Shown: in pieces, positions 63,206-64,000 of the stretch
Layout of the letters: every line of letters starts with the position of its first letter
Position numbering within the stretch: position 1 is the stretch's first letter
Assembly: GCF_001889165.1 (NCBI RefSeq)
Contig: NZ_CP016020.1
Span: forward strand, 558,001 to 622,000
Source of the DNA: Bacillus weihaiensis
GTDB taxonomy: Bacteria > Bacillota > Bacilli > Bacillales > Bacillaceae
DNA: 64,000 nt
Reading direction: 5' to 3'
Notes under the pieces: generated by a model
The model's database searches: none
What the model saw: only the letters and a program-made list of their open reading frames with translations
What the model was told of the DNA's origin: nothing
Position numbers and translations under genes: made by a program

Positions 63206-63568
63206 ATGATGGCTCTAGACTTCTATTGGTATCCAAAATGTGGGACATGCCGTAAAGCGAAAAAATGGTTAGAAGAAAATAATCAAGATGTAAACGAAAT
63301 ACATATTGTTGAAAACCCACCAAGTAAAGATGAGTTAACGGCAATTTATAAAAAAAGTGGACTTGATCTTAAGAAATTCTTCAATACTAGTGGTCAAAAA
63401 TATCGTCAATTAGGTTTGAAAGATAAACTACCAGATATGAGCGAGGATGAAATTCTTGAATTGCTCTCTTCTGATGGCATGTTAATTAAAAGACCGATTA
63501 CGGTTGGTAGTGACAACATAACAGTAGGTTTTAAAGAAGAACAATTTAAGGATGCATGGTTAGCTTAA
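63206..63568 (+). CDS. YusI-like ArsC/Spx family thioredoxin-fold protein
   Basis: 120 residues. The fold starts DFYWYPKCGTCRKAKKWLEEN, with a CxxC (Cys-Gly-Thr-Cys) as in Spx/MgsR/YusI, followed by the conserved RP segment (LIKRPITVGSDNITVGF). Spx-like members act with RNA polymerase or as reductases; YusI itself has no settled function that I know. It sits between fadE and gcvH exactly as yusI does in B. subtilis. AAGGTGGTGA precedes ATG 63206 (ATG 63209 is equally possible). Confidence 0.9.
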   Translation: MMALDFYWYPKCGTCRKAKKWLEENNQDVNEIHIVENPPSKDELTAIYKKSGLDLKKFFNTSGQKYRQLGLKDKLPDMSEDEILELLSSDGMLIKRPITVGSDNITVGFKEEQFKDAWLA

Positions 63569-63815
63569 GCTACTCTCCATTGCATGGCCTAAATTAAAGG
63601 ACTGAAATAGGTTTATTCAAAAGAAATTGTTGCATGACTTGCTATAAACTGGTACAACAGTAGTGTTAATAGGTGTACGTTTTTAAAAAATCATTGCTTG
63701 GAGTATAGATACACCTGAGACAGGATCATACCGAAGTGATGATAGAAGAAAATAGGCCCTTATTTAACCATCATTTACTACGATGAAAACTTTATGCTTA
63801 CTAGGAGGCAATACA

Positions 63816-64000
63816 ATGAACATACCGAAGGAATTACGTTATTCAGAAGAGCACGAATGGGTAAAAGTTGAAGACAATAAAGTGCGAATTGGTATTACAG
63901 ATTTCGCTCAATCCGAGTTAGGTGATATTGTATTCGTAGAATTACCTGAAGTTGGAGATGACATTAAAGCTGATGAGCCATTTGGTAGCGTTGAATCAGT
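63816..64000 (+). CDS. gcvH: Glycine cleavage system H protein (3' end outside window)
   Basis: The first 61 residues are in the window: [21 protein letters not shown], then [25 protein letters not shown] and EPFGSVESV, where the lipoyl-lysine (ESVKA) would follow just past the edge. It carries the aminomethyl group of glycine between P, T and L proteins and in Bacillus also supplies lipoyl groups for transfer. TAGGAGG precedes ATG. The layout after yusI is as in B. subtilis. Confidence 0.97.
   Translation, partial: MNIPKELRYSEEHEWVKVEDNKVRIGITDFAQSELGDIVFVELPEVGDDIKADEPFGSVES

Overview
The window is one continuous piece of a low-GC Firmicutes chromosome, almost certainly a Bacillaceae member (Bacillus sensu lato). 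The evidence is gene content and order: transketolase, DeoR, CsoR/CopZ, CssRS with HtrA, KtrAB behind a c-di-AMP (ydaO-yuaA) riboswitch, and a block YusU - FadM - YuzL - FadN - FadA - FadE - YusI - GcvH that reproduces the yus region of Bacillus subtilis. Strong AGGAGG-type ribosome binding sites with frequent GTG and TTG starts, YjcZ/YuzL-type small proteins and sporulation-kinase-like sensors fit this. No plasmid or phage module is seen, and no rRNA, tRNA or CRISPR array was recognised. Family names given from memory are recognition of sequence, not database results.

Layout. 1-2.1 kb: 3' part of an ECF vitamin transporter operon (double ATPase cut by the window edge, then the S component). 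2.7-7.9 kb: a phosphofructokinase-like protein with a degenerate active site, transketolase, a frameshifted deoR, a DJ-1/PfpI protein and an acetyltransferase. 8-15.5 kb: sensor kinase, RND exporter, chemoreceptor, YjcZ-like peptide. 15.5-25.8 kb: IS remnant, acetyltransferases, a seven-LysM protein, CsoR-CopZ, a PadR/HAAS/DUF4173 membrane cluster and an OFA-type MFS carrier. 25.8-31.5 kb: a probable small RNA gene, a MutS2-like ATPase without Smr domain, an NADH oxidase behind three Rex-like palindromes, and fumarase. 31.6-36.4 kb: CssRS secretion-stress system divergent from HtrA, then an alpha/beta hydrolase. 36.6-43 kb: a metal-type MacB-like ABC transporter with a CPFC lipoprotein, a PAS kinase, manganese catalase and DUF2935. 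43.7-50.8 kb: a TetR-controlled efflux operon (paired SMR plus EamA), D-Ala-D-Ala carboxypeptidase, PepF and a dicarboxylate/glutamate symporter. 51-54.2 kb: riboswitch-ktrAB and a ZIP transporter. 54.3-64 kb: Fur-box-linked FhuF-like protein, YusU, FadM, YuzL, the FadR-box-linked fadNAE operon, YusI and the start of gcvH.

How it works together. Most genes are core functions under local control: redox (Rex-like sites before nox), copper (CsoR), iron (Fur), fatty acids (FadR), potassium/c-di-AMP (riboswitch) and secretion stress (CssR). Intergenic spaces are unusually rich in dispersed repeats: a 120-bp hairpin element in four copies, an element of about 310 bp in two inverted copies, and two shorter families, mostly at gene ends.

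The observations most worth following are (i) a 220-nt promoter-hairpins-terminator unit at 25.8-26.1 kb that looks like a free-standing RNA gene, (ii) the phosphofructokinase-fold protein that has lost its catalytic residues, (iii) the His-rich ABC transporter with its CPFC lipoprotein, (iv) the nearly identical 120-bp hairpin repeats, and (v) two tandem palindromes before the DUF4173 gene next to a PadR regulator.
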